A stretch of 64,000 bases of DNA from Flavobacterium sp. (GTDB lineage: Bacteria; Bacteroidota; Bacteroidia; Flavobacteriales; Flavobacteriaceae), in NCBI GenBank assembly GCA_029946065.1, contig JAQSDU010000014.1:799623-863622 (forward strand), read 5' to 3'. A model generated the notes under the pieces. That model did no database searches, was not told the origin of the DNA, and saw nothing but the letters and a program-made list of their open reading frames with translations. Every line of letters begins with the position of its first letter. The first letter of the stretch is position 1. The translations under genes and the position numbers were made by a program. Positions 1 to 8,365 of this stretch are shown piece by piece.

Positions 1-222
1 CATCAGCCCTGATAAAAGAATCTGTTTTTTAAGTTGTATCGCCCAATAAAAGAAAAATAATAAGTTCAAAATTAGCATCATAGGCAAAAACAAACTAAGA
101 ACCGACAAAAAAGGAAAAAGCTTTGGTGCCAGAAACGGCAAAATATAAGCAATGATCGTGAGTATAGTGAGCACTATATTCAGGACAAAAGTTACTTTAT
201 TGAACCAAGAGAGTTGCTTCAT
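1..222 (-). CDS. N-terminal part of a membrane protein (possibly endonuclease/exonuclease/phosphatase family), cut by window edge
   Basis: An open frame of 74 codons runs from an ATG at 222 off the left edge, so only the N-terminus is visible; the ORF track omits it because it has no stop. It begins MKQLSWFNKV and contains two hydrophobic segments, about residues 10-30 and 36-58, then a basic QLKKQ stretch, so the start of the protein is inserted in the inner membrane. It lies 55 bp downstream of the rhomboid gene on the same strand and probably belongs to the mutL-rhomboid operon. From memory, flavobacteria often carry a membrane-anchored endonuclease/exonuclease/phosphatase protein here. 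No catalytic part is visible, so the family is inferred from position only. Confidence 0.6.
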   Translation of the reverse strand, partial: MKQLSWFNKVTFVLNIVLTILTIIAYILPFLAPKLFPFLSVLSLFLPMMLILNLLFFFYWAIQLKKQILLSGLM

Positions 223-277
223 TGACCATGATAAATTATGAATCTACTAATCTACAAACAATTAACAAGAATGAAAA

Positions 278-1147
278 TTATTTTCCAGCTTTGAACAGAA
301 ATTCTTTTTCTTCTTTGGTAAGGCTGTCATAACCCGACTGGCTGATTTTGTCGAGAATTTCGTCAGTCTGCTGCTGGGTTTTGTCTTTTGCAATGATTTT
401 TGAGGCAGTCTTTTTTGCAATCGGTTTCTTGTAATTCCTATACACTTTCTTGAACGGCGTTTTCTTTTCCGGTTTAAATATATTCACAAAAAAAACAATG
501 ATTCTGGTGACGACTTGACTTATATCGAAACCATTCTGGAGTAATTTTATATAGGTAAATCCGAAGAAAGCGCCGCCCAAATGTGCAATATGACCTCCAG
601 GATTTTCCAATCGCATTTGTATCAAATCCAAAAGCAAAATGACGGTAGTAATATGCCAGAGCTTCACATTTCCAATTAATAATAATCTTACATACCGCAT
701 TGGGCTATAAGTTGTTGCTGCAACCAAAACTGCCATGATTGCACCAGATGCCCCAACCATTGGCAACGGATCGTAATGCAAAACATAAAAGCCGACAATA
801 AAAACACCACCGGCAAAAATCGCACTTAAAAGATATAAACCTAAAAATTGCTTGTCGTTGAAATAAGTCAGAAACAATTGCGACGAAAAATTAAGCACCA
901 TCATGTTGAATAGCAAATGCCAAAATGAACCGTGCAGGAAGGCATAAGTTAACAATGTCCATGGATAAAGCAATACTTCACTAGGATTTGAAGAAAGTGA
1001 CAGCCAATGCGGATAATAAAATTCTCTGGTTTTAAAGTCACAAAAAATGGCAACCGAGATAATAAAAATCCCGACATTCAGATAAATTAGCTTTTCTGCC
1101 AATCCACCAATACGGTAATTGAATTTTATATCTTTTAGGATGCTCAT
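278..1147 (-). CDS. Rhomboid family intramembrane serine protease with basic C-terminal tail
   Basis: Polytopic membrane protease expected to cut transmembrane helices of substrates within the bilayer. The rhomboid signature is complete: HGSFWHLLFN at residues 72-81, the nucleophile in GASG (Ser134), and the catalytic histidine in GGHIAHLGG (His189). About six hydrophobic segments fill residues 20-205. The last 80 residues form a soluble Lys-rich tail ending in a short helical segment (DSLTKEEKEFLFKAGK), typical of the flavobacterial version. The ATG lies 3 bp after the stop of a second rhomboid gene, so the pair is surely co-transcribed behind mutL. Substrates cannot be read from the sequence. 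Confidence 0.93.
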   Translation of the reverse strand: MSILKDIKFNYRIGGLAEKLIYLNVGIFIISVAIFCDFKTREFYYPHWLSLSSNPSEVLLYPWTLLTYAFLHGSFWHLLFNMMVLNFSSQLFLTYFNDKQFLGLYLLSAIFAGGVFIVGFYVLHYDPLPMVGASGAIMAVLVAATTYSPMRYVRLLLIGNVKLWHITTVILLLDLIQMRLENPGGHIAHLGGAFFGFTYIKLLQNGFDISQVVTRIIVFFVNIFKPEKKTPFKKVYRNYKKPIAKKTASKIIAKDKTQQQTDEILDKISQSGYDSLTKEEKEFLFKAGK

Positions 1148-1150
1148 GAA

Positions 1151-1954
1151 TTAATTCCAGCGTTTGTGGTTGTATCGATTATTTCGCCATGTCCACATCA
1201 TGATAAATCCGATAAGTGCACCGCCAATATGTGCAAAATGCGCCACATTATCACCCGAAAAAGAAGTTACTCCTAAAAACAAATCAATTAAAACTATAAT
1301 TGGGACAAAGTATTTTGCCTTAATTGGAACCGGAATAAAAAGCATCGCGAGCTCGGCATCTGGGAACATAAATGCAAAAGCAATTAACAATCCATAAATT
1401 GCGCCGGAAGCACCAACCATCTGCCCTTGTGACTGCTTCGTGGCTTCAAATAAAGCGTTGAAATTTTCCTGATTTAATAATTGTAATTTTCCAAGATTTT
1501 CAAGAAACGGTTTTAAAGCATCTTCAAGGAGTGTACCGCTGTAATACTGTCCTTCTACGATATTAAAATTTAATATCTGTCGGATTGCATCACTTGACAA
1601 ATTAAGGTCAGCAGCAGCTTTTAATGTCTGATGAATCTCGAAATAATTGACACCCATCTGAAATACTGCAGCACCAAATCCACAAGAAAAATAAAAGAAA
1701 AGAAACCTCTTGGTACCCCAAAAACGTTCTAAAACAGAACCAAATGAAACCAAAGCAAACATATTAAATGCAATATGCATCACAGAGCCGTGCATGAACA
1801 TATGCGTGATAAGTTGCCAAATTTGGAAATTATTATTTTCAAAATAGTGCAAAGCAAAAAGATTATCAATTGGTTCAATAAATTGCGCAGCAATAAAAAC
1901 CATTACATTAATAATCAACAACTGTTTAACAGTTGGCGTCATGTTGTCCATCAT
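1151..1954 (-). CDS. Rhomboid family intramembrane serine protease
   Basis: A second rhomboid, paralogous to its neighbour. Motifs seen are HGSVMHIAFN (residues 55-64), GASG with nucleophile Ser183, and AHIGG with catalytic His242. Unlike its neighbour it has a soluble helical insertion of about 70 residues (about 105-175, around KAAADLNLSSDAIRQIL) before the catalytic serine helix, and almost no C-terminal tail. Its ATG overlaps the mutL stop as ATGA, so translation is probably coupled to MutL. This mutL-rhomboid-rhomboid order is familiar in flavobacteria. The insertion may be a substrate-recognition domain; that is inference. Confidence 0.93.
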   Translation of the reverse strand: MMDNMTPTVKQLLIINVMVFIAAQFIEPIDNLFALHYFENNNFQIWQLITHMFMHGSVMHIAFNMFALVSFGSVLERFWGTKRFLFFYFSCGFGAAVFQMGVNYFEIHQTLKAAADLNLSSDAIRQILNFNIVEGQYYSGTLLEDALKPFLENLGKLQLLNQENFNALFEATKQSQGQMVGASGAIYGLLIAFAFMFPDAELAMLFIPVPIKAKYFVPIIVLIDLFLGVTSFSGDNVAHFAHIGGALIGFIMMWTWRNNRYNHKRWN

Positions 1955-3804
1955 AAGGCAAATTTTTTATCTATATCTTCCACACGCATCGTGATGAAAG
2001 TGGGTTTTTGAAATGGTGAAACATTTGGTTCCTTGCAGGCGAAAAGTCCGTTAACGAGATTTTCCTGCTCTTTTTCGGTCAAATAAGTGCCGGTCTTTAC
2101 CGCAAGACTTCTGGCCATCGATTTGGCAATGCTGTCATTTTGGCAAAAACTGTTCTCGGGAACTTCTTCTTGCAAATCGCTCAACAATTGTTCCAATACG
2201 ATCGAAACCTCGCTTTCGGAAACATTGACAGGCAAACCTGAAATCACAACATGATCTTCGTGCGTTTCCTCAAAAACAAATCCGGTATTGACGAGCGAAC
2301 TTTTCAATTCGGCGATCAATGCCATTTCTGAATAAGAGAAATACAAATTCAGCGGAAAAAGCAATTGCTGACTTGCCGCTTGATTAACCGTAATATTCGT
2401 AAGAAATTGCTCGTACAAAATTCTTTGGTGCGCCCGCTGCTGGTCCATAATCACCATTCCTGATTTTATCGGACTGACAATATATTTTTTATGGAGTTGA
2501 TAGGTTTTGGTAACGGTTTGCTCCATTTCGCTTTCGTCGAACAATGAAGCAGTAAATTCTTCCGTTTCAAACTGCATCGGTGGCTGATCGGCAATCGTTT
2601 CGGTATCTTGTCGCAATCCGACGTATAACGACTGCCAATTGTTAGTTTCCGGCTTTTTATAAGTATTGCTTCCAAAAGGTCGCGAAGGTTTTTCTTCAGC
2701 AAACGGATTGAAATTTCCATCCACCTGAATCGTCGGCACAGCAGCTTCCATGTCTTTATAATGATACGGCGTATCGAGATTTGAATCGCGCTCAAAATCC
2801 AATACTGGTGCGACATTAAATTGCCCTAGGCTATGTTTTATCGACGATCTCAAAATCGCATAAAGTGCATGTTCATCGTCAAATTTGATTTCTGTTTTTG
2901 TCGGATGAATATTAATATCGATGGCATTCGGCGGTACATCAAGGTATAAAAAATAACTCGGTTGACTGCCGTCTTTCAGTAATCCTTCATAAGCTGCCAT
3001 AATCGCATGATGCAAATAGCCACTTTTTATAAATCGGTCATTAACGAAAAAAAACTGCTCACCCCTACTCTTTTTGGAGAATTCGGGTTTGCTGACGAAA
3101 CCCTGAATTGTCACAATTTCGGTAGTTTCCTGAACCGGAACCAGTTTTTCATTGGTCTTTCCGGCAAAAACATTCACGATGCGCTGCCTTAAATTCGACT
3201 GCGGAAGGTTGAACATTTCGCCGCCATTATGGTACATCGTAAAATGAATGTTAGGATGTGCCAAAGCGACGCGCTGGAATTCATCAATAATATACCTTTG
3301 CTCGACGGTATCCGATTTTAGGAAATTGCGCCTTGCGGGAATATTAAAAAACAAATGTTTGATAGAAAACGAAGTGCCTTTTGGCAAAACCGCCACATCC
3401 TGACTGATAAATTTGCTGCCCTCGATGATGATGTGTGTACCTAGCTCTTCTTGATCTTGTTTGGTTTTGAGTTCTACATGTGCAATGGCCGCAATCGATG
3501 CCAAAGCTTCGCCACGAAATCCTTTGGTGTGCAAAGCAAATAAATCTTCTGCCACACGTATTTTGGAGGTAGCATGTCTTTCAAAACACATCCTAGCATC
3601 GGTAACACCCATTCCTAGGCCGTTGTCGATCACCTGAATCAATGTCTTTCCGGCATCTTTGATGATGAGTTTGATATCGGTAGCTTTCGCATCAACAGCA
3701 TTTTCAAGTAATTCTTTTACGGCAGAAGCAGGTCTTTGCACGACTTCTCCGGCAGCAATTTGGTTGGCAACATGGTCTGGAAGTAACTGGATTATACTGG
3801 ACAT
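1951..3804 (-). CDS. mutL: DNA mismatch repair protein MutL
   Basis: The mismatch-repair ATPase that links MutS to strand processing. The N-terminal GHKL domain has the ELLENAVDA helix, DNGLGM, ATSKI and GFRGEAL; the transducer domain follows, then a long variable linker (about 330-430) and the C-terminal dimerisation domain. The C-terminal site matching DQHA(X)2E(X)4E reads DQQRAHQRILYE, with the key His and first Glu both Gln, and the late CPHGRP zinc site reads SPFQKPTF, so the nicking activity seen in many MutLs looks absent or altered. The ORF track starts 8 codons earlier at 3828, but a -7 box lies across that ATG. MSSIIQLLPDHVANQIAAGE at 3804 matches the family start and gives 617 residues. 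Confidence 0.95.
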   Translation of the reverse strand: MSSIIQLLPDHVANQIAAGEVVQRPASAVKELLENAVDAKATDIKLIIKDAGKTLIQVIDNGLGMGVTDARMCFERHATSKIRVAEDLFALHTKGFRGEALASIAAIAHVELKTKQDQEELGTHIIIEGSKFISQDVAVLPKGTSFSIKHLFFNIPARRNFLKSDTVEQRYIIDEFQRVALAHPNIHFTMYHNGGEMFNLPQSNLRQRIVNVFAGKTNEKLVPVQETTEIVTIQGFVSKPEFSKKSRGEQFFFVNDRFIKSGYLHHAIMAAYEGLLKDGSQPSYFLYLDVPPNAIDINIHPTKTEIKFDDEHALYAILRSSIKHSLGQFNVAPVLDFERDSNLDTPYHYKDMEAAVPTIQVDGNFNPFAEEKPSRPFGSNTYKKPETNNWQSLYVGLRQDTETIADQPPMQFETEEFTASLFDESEMEQTVTKTYQLHKKYIVSPIKSGMVIMDQQRAHQRILYEQFLTNITVNQAASQQLLFPLNLYFSYSEMALIAELKSSLVNTGFVFEETHEDHVVISGLPVNVSESEVSIVLEQLLSDLQEEVPENSFCQNDSIAKSMARSLAVKTGTYLTEKEQENLVNGLFACKEPNVSPFQKPTFITMRVEDIDKKFAL

Positions 3805-3825
3805 TCTCGTATTTACATTGACTTT

Positions 3826-3833
3826 CAAAGTTA
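3826..3833 (-). promoter_or_regulatory. -7 box of the mutL promoter
   Basis: Minus-strand TAACTTTG fits the Bacteroidota -7 consensus TAnnTTTG exactly and lies 22 bp before the chosen mutL ATG. No good TTTG -33 box is seen at the usual distance. It overlaps the longer ORF start and argues against it. Confidence 0.5.
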
Positions 3834-4009
3834 AACAAATATTTGAAAGTAGTCGAATGATGAAAAGGCGAAAATCATAAAGTTTTACACAAAAAGCACA
3901 ATGGCAAATCCCAAATCTTCACTTATAAATTTCGATTTTTAAAGGTCCAAACATCAGAAGCTTTTAAAATTTGGAATTTACTTGTTTTTGGGGATTTGTC
4001 TTTTGGGAT

Positions 4010-4528
4010 TTATTTCCTAAAACCTTGTATCGGTGCAACTCTTGAAGTCTTTCTTAGTTGCGCCATTTTTATCGCGGCAATCGCTGCTTCAGTGCCTTTA
4101 TTGCCATGAATACCACCACTTCTGTCGATAGATTGCTGTTCGGTATTGTCGGTCAATAAGCAGAAAATCACAGGAACATCGCCTTGCACATTCAAGTCCT
4201 TGATGCCTTGTGTCACGCCTTCACAAACGAATTCAAAATGCATCGTTTCTCCTTTAATGACACAGCCGATGGTAATGACCACATCTGGCTTTTGGGTTTC
4301 GATCATTTTCTTCGCACCATAAATAAGCTCGAAGCTTCCTGGAACATCCCAACGAAGTATATTTTCCGGAAGCGCACCACAATCCAATAATGCCGTTTTA
4401 GCACCATCAAAAAGACCGTTGGTCACGTGATCATTCCATTCTGAAACAACAATCCCAAACCGAAAATCTTTCGCATTTGGGATTGTGTTTTTATCGTAAT
4501 TGGATAAATTTTTATTTGCTGTAGCCAT
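4010..4528 (-). CDS. ribH: 6,7-dimethyl-8-ribityllumazine synthase
   Basis: Catalyses the penultimate step of riboflavin synthesis, condensing 5-amino-6-ribitylaminouracil with 3,4-dihydroxy-2-butanone 4-phosphate. Family motifs are present: VSEWND near the N-terminus, VPGSFEL, GCVIKGETMHFEFV with the catalytic-loop histidine, and DRSGGIHGNKGTEAA near the C-terminus. At 172 residues it is slightly longer than usual through an N-terminal extension of about 20 residues. It lies 73 bp downstream of the TPR gene on the same strand, which may share its promoter. No other rib gene is in the window, so the pathway is dispersed. No FMN riboswitch-like structure was seen upstream. Confidence 0.95.
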   Translation of the reverse strand: MATANKNLSNYDKNTIPNAKDFRFGIVVSEWNDHVTNGLFDGAKTALLDCGALPENILRWDVPGSFELIYGAKKMIETQKPDVVITIGCVIKGETMHFEFVCEGVTQGIKDLNVQGDVPVIFCLLTDNTEQQSIDRSGGIHGNKGTEAAIAAIKMAQLRKTSRVAPIQGFRK

Positions 4529-4601
4529 ATTTATCAGGTTGCAGGCCGCAGATTACAGTTTGGCAGCACTGAATACTACCATCTGACCACTGCTGTCTGA
4601 T

Positions 4602-5384
4602 TTATTGTGCCAGACCAATCAAAGCATCAATACCTTGAGCATCTGCACTGCTGCTATAATTGTCCTTAACATTTTGGAAGTTTTTGAGTGCTTCTGCTTT
4701 GTTTTTCAAGGCCAATTGAATTTTTCCTGCTTTTACAAGGTAACGCGGTGTAGTCACATCATTTTTGTTCATTTCTGAAGCTTGTGTGTAATATTCCAAC
4801 GCTTTTTTAAGGTCGTTTTTCTCTGCATAAGCATCGCCTAAACATCCTTTTGCATAAACACTTACAACTGCATCTTCCGCTTTGAATTGCTCCAAATAAG
4901 TAATCGCTTTGTCATACTGTTTTGTGTAAAGATAAGCCATACCTGCATTGTAAGCGGCAAGATTTCCAGCTTTCGTTCCCGAATATTCATCGGCAAGCGC
5001 TACGAAACCTCTTTTACCTTCGGCACCGTTTAACGCTAATTTGAATAAAGAATCACTTTTTACGCCTGTCAAAGCCGAGTCGAAATTTTTCTGAGCAGTG
5101 TACATTTCGTTCGTCGCTTCAACTTCTTTCGGCTCTTGAATGAATTTATTATAAGCAAAATAACCAACTACGGCTAAAGTGATTACCAAAACGGCTCCGA
5201 AAATTACTTTTGAATTTTTCTCTACAAATGCTTCTGTTCTTGAAGCAGTTTCGTCAAGCGTATTGAAAACGCCTGCGGTTGTGCTATCTTTCTCTTCAAC
5301 GTTCACATCTTCAATATAATTATCGTCCAGTTTTTCCTCTTTCGGTTTTGGTGCTTTATATCCTCTTTTGTTATAGGTTGCCAT
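4602..5384 (-). CDS. TPR membrane protein (YfgM-like topology)
   Basis: A bitopic membrane protein: a charged cytoplasmic N-terminus of about 58 residues, one transmembrane helix (about 60-78, IFGAVLVITLAVVGYFAYNK), then a soluble periplasmic domain with at least two tetratricopeptide-like repeats (about 138-210, including AYNAGMAYLYTKQYDKAITYLEQF). This topology recalls YfgM, an ancillary protein of the Sec translocon, but similarity beyond topology and TPRs is not evident, so the function is open. It is divergent from recF across 156 bp and precedes ribH on the same strand. Confidence 0.85.
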   Translation of the reverse strand: MATYNKRGYKAPKPKEEKLDDNYIEDVNVEEKDSTTAGVFNTLDETASRTEAFVEKNSKVIFGAVLVITLAVVGYFAYNKFIQEPKEVEATNEMYTAQKNFDSALTGVKSDSLFKLALNGAEGKRGFVALADEYSGTKAGNLAAYNAGMAYLYTKQYDKAITYLEQFKAEDAVVSVYAKGCLGDAYAEKNDLKKALEYYTQASEMNKNDVTTPRYLVKAGKIQLALKNKAEALKNFQNVKDNYSSSADAQGIDALIGLAQ

Positions 5385-5405
5385 TTATTATAATTTAGTG
5401 AGGTG

Positions 5406-5413
5406 CAAAAATA
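5406..5413 (-). promoter_or_regulatory. -7 box of the TPR gene promoter
   Basis: Minus-strand TATTTTTG, followed by C, matches TAnnTTTGY and lies 22 bp before the TPR gene ATG. A TTTG occurs further upstream but at shorter spacing than the usual -33 box. Confidence 0.5.
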
Positions 5414-5540
5414 AAATTTTTATTCAAATCTAAAAGATGTTTTGTCGTTATTTTTCAATAATTTGCACAGGTCAAAAAAACAGCTACTTCTTTTTCGTGT
5501 AAACGAAACAAAAAAATCAGTATTCACAAGGGTTTACACA

Positions 5541-6620
5541 ATGTATTTAAAAAAAATTTCTTTATTCAATTATAAAAATTTTTCGGAAATCAATTTCGAT
5601 TTTGACTCCAAAATCAATTGCTTTGTGGGAAAAAACGGCATCGGCAAAACCAATGTGCTCGATGCCATCTACCATCTGTCTTACGGGAAGAGTTATTTTA
5701 ATCCGCTCGCCGTTCAGAATATCCGCCATAATGAAGAATTTTTCGTGATTGACGGCGAATTTGAAAAAGACGAACGCACCGAACAAATCGTCTGCAGCCT
5801 CAAAAAAGGACAGAAAAAAATCCTGAAACGCAACGGAAAACCGTATGAGAAATTTTCAGATCATGTTGGCTTTATTCCGCTCGTAATTATCTCACCTGCC
5901 GACCGCGATTTGATTGTTGAAGGCAGCGAAACCCGTCGAAAATTCATCGACAGCGTCATCTCACAATCCGATTCTGCTTATCTACAGCAACTCATTCAAT
6001 ACCAAAAAGTACTCAGCCAGCGCAATGCCTTGTTAAAATATTTCGCACTCAACCACGTGTATGAAACCGAGACTTTGTCTATATATAATGGACAACTAAA
6101 CGCACTTGCAGCGGAAATTTTCGAAAAGCGAAAACAATTCCTCGAAGCTTTTATCCCTATTTTCAACCAACATCACAAAGCAATAACCGGCTCGAAAGAA
6201 ACCGTACAGTTGGTCTATGAAAGTCATTTGCATGAAAAACCGTTATTGACACTTTTGGAAGAAAATATCAGCAAAGACCGTGCATTGCATTACACCAGCG
6301 TTGGCATTCACCGTGATGATCTGGCTTTTGAAATCGACCACTATTCTATCAAAAAATTCGGATCACAAGGACAACAAAAGTCATTTCTCATAGCTTTAAA
6401 ACTCGCCCAATTCGAATTCATCAAAAAACACAGCGGTCAAAAACCGATTTTATTGTTCGATGACATTTTCGATAAGCTCGACGAATCGCGTGTAGGAAAA
6501 ATAATCGAAATGGTCAATAATGACGATTTTGGACAGTTGTTTATTTCGGATACGCATCCGGAACGCACCGAAAGCATTGTAAAATCGACACATCAGACTT
6601 ATACTATCTTCAACTTATAA
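5541..6620 (+). CDS. recF: DNA replication and repair protein RecF
   Basis: SMC-like ATPase that helps load RecA at single-strand gaps. Motifs: Walker A GKNGIGKT near residue 37, the signature region [20 protein letters not shown], and Walker [15 protein letters not shown]. From the ATG at 5541 the protein is 359 residues, the family length, and begins [17 protein letters not shown], the standard RecF opening. The ORF track adds 33 residues (from 5442) that do not resemble RecF and lie in the divergent promoter region. dnaA, dnaN and gyrB are not next to it, as is usual in Bacteroidota. A long AT-rich gap follows the stop. Confidence 0.95.
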   Translation: MYLKKISLFNYKNFSEINFDFDSKINCFVGKNGIGKTNVLDAIYHLSYGKSYFNPLAVQNIRHNEEFFVIDGEFEKDERTEQIVCSLKKGQKKILKRNGKPYEKFSDHVGFIPLVIISPADRDLIVEGSETRRKFIDSVISQSDSAYLQQLIQYQKVLSQRNALLKYFALNHVYETETLSIYNGQLNALAAEIFEKRKQFLEAFIPIFNQHHKAITGSKETVQLVYESHLHEKPLLTLLEENISKDRALHYTSVGIHRDDLAFEIDHYSIKKFGSQGQQKSFLIALKLAQFEFIKKHSGQKPILLFDDIFDKLDESRVGKIIEMVNNDDFGQLFISDTHPERTESIVKSTHQTYTIFNL

Positions 6621-6694
6621 ACTTCCTGCCCGATTTTATACAAATATGGCAAGTAAAGCCTTCAATAATATAAATTTAACTGCGACAGTACTAA

Positions 6695-6895
6695 GTAATA
6701 ATATTTATAGCTACGTAATTATATTTATATAAATGAAACATTATTTTAATCTATTGTATTAAATTTTTGAAATAAAACAATAAAATTTTATACCAATGAA
6801 ATAATGCAAATTATCAATGTAATGATATTTATATCATAGTAATAATATTCATACTACAGTAATGCTATTTTATATAATCGTAATTTTATAAGCCA
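6695..6895. repeat. Degenerate AT-rich 20-bp repeat in a 373-bp gene-free gap
   Basis: The gap between recF and the rhodanese-thioredoxin gene (6621-6993) holds no plausible gene. Copies of a unit like GTAATAATATTTATA start at 6695, 6715, 6819, 6839, 6859 and, truncated, 6880, mostly 20 bp apart. The stretch between is equally AT-rich, with weak matches. Two helical turns per unit would stack A/T tracts on one DNA face, so bent DNA is possible. No inverted repeat or T-run marks it as a terminator. Confidence 0.55.
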
Positions 6896-6960
6896 GTTAC
6901 ACTCCTTGATTTGCAGCATATTTTAATCATAAATTAATGTTAAAAAAAATAAAAAATACT

Positions 6961-6968
6961 TACTTTAG
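6961..6968 (+). promoter_or_regulatory. Probable -7 box for the rhodanese-thioredoxin gene
   Basis: TACTTTAG differs from TAnnTTTG at one base, lies 25 bp before the chosen ATG, and is preceded by an A-rich tract. It would place transcription start downstream of the ORF-track start at 6937. Confidence 0.35.
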
Positions 6969-6993
6969 CACCTTAATTTATAATCTGATTGCA

Positions 6994-7686
6994 ATGAAAT
7001 CAAGTTTTTCCATTGTTGTACTTATCGCTTTGGTCATCGCATCATGCACAGCCCAAACAACAAAAACACAAACGATTCCGGCAACAGCTTTCGCCGAGAA
7101 AATAAAAACTACAACCAATCCGCAAATTATTGATGTGCGCTCGCCAGAAGAATTTACTTCGGGACATCTTGACAATGCGACCAATATCAACTGGAATGGA
7201 GCTGATTTTGAAGGTAAAATCAAAGAATACGACAAATCAAAACCAATTTTTGTTTATTGCATGAGCGGTGGAAGAAGTCATGCCGCAGCGGCAAAAATGG
7301 AAGCTGCAGGTTTCACCAATATATATGAACTTCAAGGCGGCATCCTGAAATGGAACGCTGCCGGACTCGGAAAACCAACCGATAAAATCATCGGTATGTG
7401 TCCGCAAGAATTTGGTGATTTGATTAAAACCGACAAAAAAGTGCTCGTGAATTTTTATGCCGAATGGTGTGAGCCATGCAAAAAAATGGCTCCTTATATT
7501 ACCAAAATGGAAAAAGAATTGGCAGACAAAGTAGTTATTGTAAGGCTCAATGCCGACGAAAATAAAACCATGATCAACGAAATGAAAATCGATGAACTTC
7601 CAGCGCTTTTTATCTATGAAAATGGAAAAATAATCTGGAAACACAACGGTTTTATCAGTGAAGAAGATTTAAAAAAGCAATTATAA
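6994..7686 (+). CDS. Lipoprotein with fused rhodanese and thioredoxin domains
   Basis: A periplasm-facing lipoprotein of 230 residues. MKSSFSIVVLIALVIASC is a lipoprotein signal with lipobox IASC. A rhodanese domain follows (about 30-120: IIDVRSPEEF, active-site loop YCMSGGRS with its persulfide cysteine, then LQGGILKWNAAG), then a thioredoxin domain (about 140-230: FYAEWCEPCKKM, with WCEPC in place of WCGPC, and cis-Pro context ELPALFIYENG). The fusion suggests handling of sulfane sulfur or redox control of periplasmic thiols; the substrate is unknown. The ORF-track start at 6937 would put 19 residues before the signal peptide and precede the likely promoter, so I use 6994. It lies 1 bp before the DUF2461 gene. 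Confidence 0.9.
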   Translation: MKSSFSIVVLIALVIASCTAQTTKTQTIPATAFAEKIKTTTNPQIIDVRSPEEFTSGHLDNATNINWNGADFEGKIKEYDKSKPIFVYCMSGGRSHAAAAKMEAAGFTNIYELQGGILKWNAAGLGKPTDKIIGMCPQEFGDLIKTDKKVLVNFYAEWCEPCKKMAPYITKMEKELADKVVIVRLNADENKTMINEMKIDELPALFIYENGKIIWKHNGFISEEDLKKQL

Positions 7687-7687
7687 T

Positions 7688-8365
7688 ATGCTCGCTACAG
7701 CATCCATACAATTTTTAAACGAACTGAAAGCCAACAACAACCGCGACTGGTTTTTGGCGCAAAAAAAACGTTATGAAATATACAAAGCCGACTATCACAA
7801 ACTGGTCGCTGATTTTCTCGATGCCATGAAACCACTCGATCCGGCATTGGAATTGCTTGAAGTCAAACATTGTACATTCCGTATCAATCGCGACATCCGA
7901 TTCTCCAAAGACAAATCACCCTATAAAGACCACATGGGTTTGTGGTTCTCCTCGGGTGCGAAAGGTGCCAATCGTGCCGGATACTATGTTCATATTGCAC
8001 CAACAGGTAGTTTTGTCGCCGGCGGATTTTACCAACCCGATGCCGATGAACTAAAAAAAGTACGCAAAGAAATCGCTTTCTTTTATGAGGATCTAGAAGC
8101 CATTGTAAACGAAAAAAACTTCAAATCGATATACGGAAAACTTGAAAAAAACGAAAACAATTCCCTCAAAACCGTACCGAAAGGTTACGAAAAAGACCAT
8201 CCGGCAATTGAATTCTTGAAATTGAAAAGTTTCACCGCAACGCATAGTTTCGAGATTTCTGAAGCAACCAAAAGAGATTTCGTTGCGCAAACATCGCAAA
8301 AACTCATTGCATTGAAACCGCTTATAGACTTCGTTAACCGCGCTTTGACCACAGACGAATTCTAA
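7688..8365 (+). CDS. DUF2461 family protein
   Basis: A 225-residue soluble protein with the hallmarks of DUF2461/TIGR02453: the N-terminal FLNELKANNNRDWFLAQKKRYE helix and the conserved core RINRDIRFSKDKSPYKDH followed by a glycine-rich GYYVHIAPTGSFVAGGFY strand pair. The family has no established biochemical role that I know of. The gene starts 1 bp after the rhodanese-thioredoxin stop and its TAA overlaps the next ATG (TAATG), so all three are one transcript. No signal peptide is present, so it is probably cytoplasmic. Confidence 0.88.
   Translation: MLATASIQFLNELKANNNRDWFLAQKKRYEIYKADYHKLVADFLDAMKPLDPALELLEVKHCTFRINRDIRFSKDKSPYKDHMGLWFSSGAKGANRAGYYVHIAPTGSFVAGGFYQPDADELKKVRKEIAFFYEDLEAIVNEKNFKSIYGKLEKNENNSLKTVPKGYEKDHPAIEFLKLKSFTATHSFEISEATKRDFVAQTSQKLIALKPLIDFVNRALTTDEF

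Noticed and set aside
3906-4011. AAATCCCAAA and TTTGGGATTT about 95 bp apart between mutL and ribH
   Set aside because: Short arms with long spacing, one overlapping the ribH stop; similar AATCCC runs occur by chance in this AT-rich DNA, so no element is claimed.
7237-7644. 135-residue minus ORF inside the rhodanese-thioredoxin gene
   Set aside because: Antisense shadow rich in F, H and I from A-rich codons of the real gene; no family resemblance.
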